Source: Deltaproteobacteria bacterium (GTDB taxonomy: Bacteria; Desulfobacterota; Binatia; Binatales; Binataceae). From it: a stretch of DNA of 7,560 bases. The position numbers were made by a program, and so were the translations under genes. Of this stretch, positions 6,897-7,560 are shown in pieces; position 1 is the stretch's first letter; the number at the start of each line of letters is the position of its first letter. The stretch lies in NCBI GenBank assembly GCA_021780585.1, contig JAJXYM010000052.1:1-7560 (forward strand), in the 5' to 3' direction. The notes under the pieces are model-generated. The model was given only the letters and a program-made list of their open reading frames with translations, did no database searches and was not told where the DNA came from.

Positions 6897-7528
6897 ACCG
6901 ACCGACCCGCGCATTCCGCGCCCGCCGGTTCGTGCTCGCCGGCGCCGTCCTCCTCGCGGGATGCTCGGTGCTGGCGCCGCAACCCGATCGCACGCGCTTT
7001 TACGTTCTCACCGCGACGCCGCCAGCCGCGGCCGCGGCGTCCGACCGTCTCGCGATCGGACTCGGCCCGATCGCCATGCCCGAATACCTTGACCATCTCG
7101 AAGTCGTGACCCGCGCCGCGCCCAATCGGCTCGAACTCTCCCCGACCGATCGCTGGGCCGAATCCTTCGACGACAACGTCCGCGGCGTTCTCGCCCGCAA
7201 CCTGAGCGGGGCGCTGCCCGCCGCGCATATCGTCGATTTTCCCTGGTATCCAACGGCCCATCTCGACTATGAAATTGCCGTCGTCTTCGAGCGCTTCGAG
7301 CGCTCCGGCGCCAACGCGACCGAACTTGCCGCGCAATGGACGATCCGCGGCGGACGCGACCGGCGCGTGCTGATCGCGCGCCAATCGCGCTTCAGCGAGT
7401 CCGCCGCGGACGGCACGACGGAAGCGGCGGCGGCCGCGCTCAGCGCCGATCTCGGCGATCTGTCGCAACAGATCGCCGCGGCGATCGCGCAACTCAATCG
7501 GGACCACGCGGCGCGCGCCGGCGGTTAG
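6893..7528 (+). CDS. pqiC: PqiC-like ABC-transport auxiliary lipoprotein
   Basis: The 211-residue product begins with a basic n-region (RARR), a hydrophobic stretch and a canonical lipobox LAGC, with C24 as the lipidation site; Ser at +2 fits outer-membrane sorting. The mature part matches the ABC_trans_aux/PqiC (former DUF330) family: FYVLTATPP early, LAIGLGPIAMPEYLDHLEVV with a conserved Pro-x-Tyr-Leu-Asp, DRWAESFDDNVRGVLARNL in the middle, then a YEIAVVFERFE strand and AQWTIRG. In the E. coli Pqi system PqiC is an outer-membrane lipoprotein that contacts the MCE protein PqiB, so here it likely forms the outer-membrane end of the transporter. ATGA overlap with the MCE gene and GAAGG at 6881-6885 support coupled translation. 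It is probably the last gene of the operon, although only 32 bases follow in the window. The residues after about 185 are an Ala-rich helix. Confidence 0.88.
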   Translation: MNRPTRAFRARRFVLAGAVLLAGCSVLAPQPDRTRFYVLTATPPAAAAASDRLAIGLGPIAMPEYLDHLEVVTRAAPNRLELSPTDRWAESFDDNVRGVLARNLSGALPAAHIVDFPWYPTAHLDYEIAVVFERFERSGANATELAAQWTIRGGRDRRVLIARQSRFSESAADGTTEAAAAALSADLGDLSQQIAAAIAQLNRDHAARAGG

Positions 7529-7560
7529 CTCCGCCGCTCCTGGCGCGTCACGCGACGATC

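Overview
The window is GC-rich, densely packed DNA in which every supported gene lies on the + strand. It is most likely from an alphaproteobacterium, probably in or near the Hyphomicrobiales (Rhizobiales). Three things suggest this: the DUF992 protein, whose family is found mainly in Alphaproteobacteria; an intergenic palindrome with a CTTGA loop of the kind scattered through alphaproteobacterial genomes; and high GC with GC-rich third codon positions. This placement is inference, because no rRNA or marker gene is present.

Left part (1-1982). Bases 1-337 hold no convincing gene. They carry a perfect 9-bp palindromic repeat unit at 195-217 and, near 337, a good ribosome binding site. Next come a CmcJ/NvfI-family putative non-heme iron oxygenase (338-1156) and, 17 bases later, a secreted DUF992 protein (1174-1770). 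A 212-base gap (1771-1982) follows and probably holds the promoter of the next operon.

Right part (1983-7528). Six genes form a tight, apparently co-transcribed and largely translationally coupled unit: an M50 site-2 protease with paired CBS domains; a DUF3313 lipoprotein; a STAS-MlaE fusion permease; an MlaF-type ATPase; a single-MCE-domain MlaD/PqiB-like protein with a long helical tail; and a PqiC-like lipoprotein. Gene junctions are 3 bases, a 4-base overlap, 12 bases, an 8-base overlap and a 4-base overlap.

The last four genes are the parts of an MCE-type lipid transporter linking inner and outer membranes. The STAS domain would stand in for MlaB, and the MCE ring, helical tail and PqiC lipoprotein could make a Pqi-like periplasmic conduit in place of a soluble MlaC shuttle. 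The intramembrane protease and the DUF3313 lipoprotein at the head of the operon are the least explained parts and the best candidates for new biology: a regulatory or quality-control module attached to lipid transport. I saw no RNA genes, CRISPR arrays, insertion sequences or phage genes.
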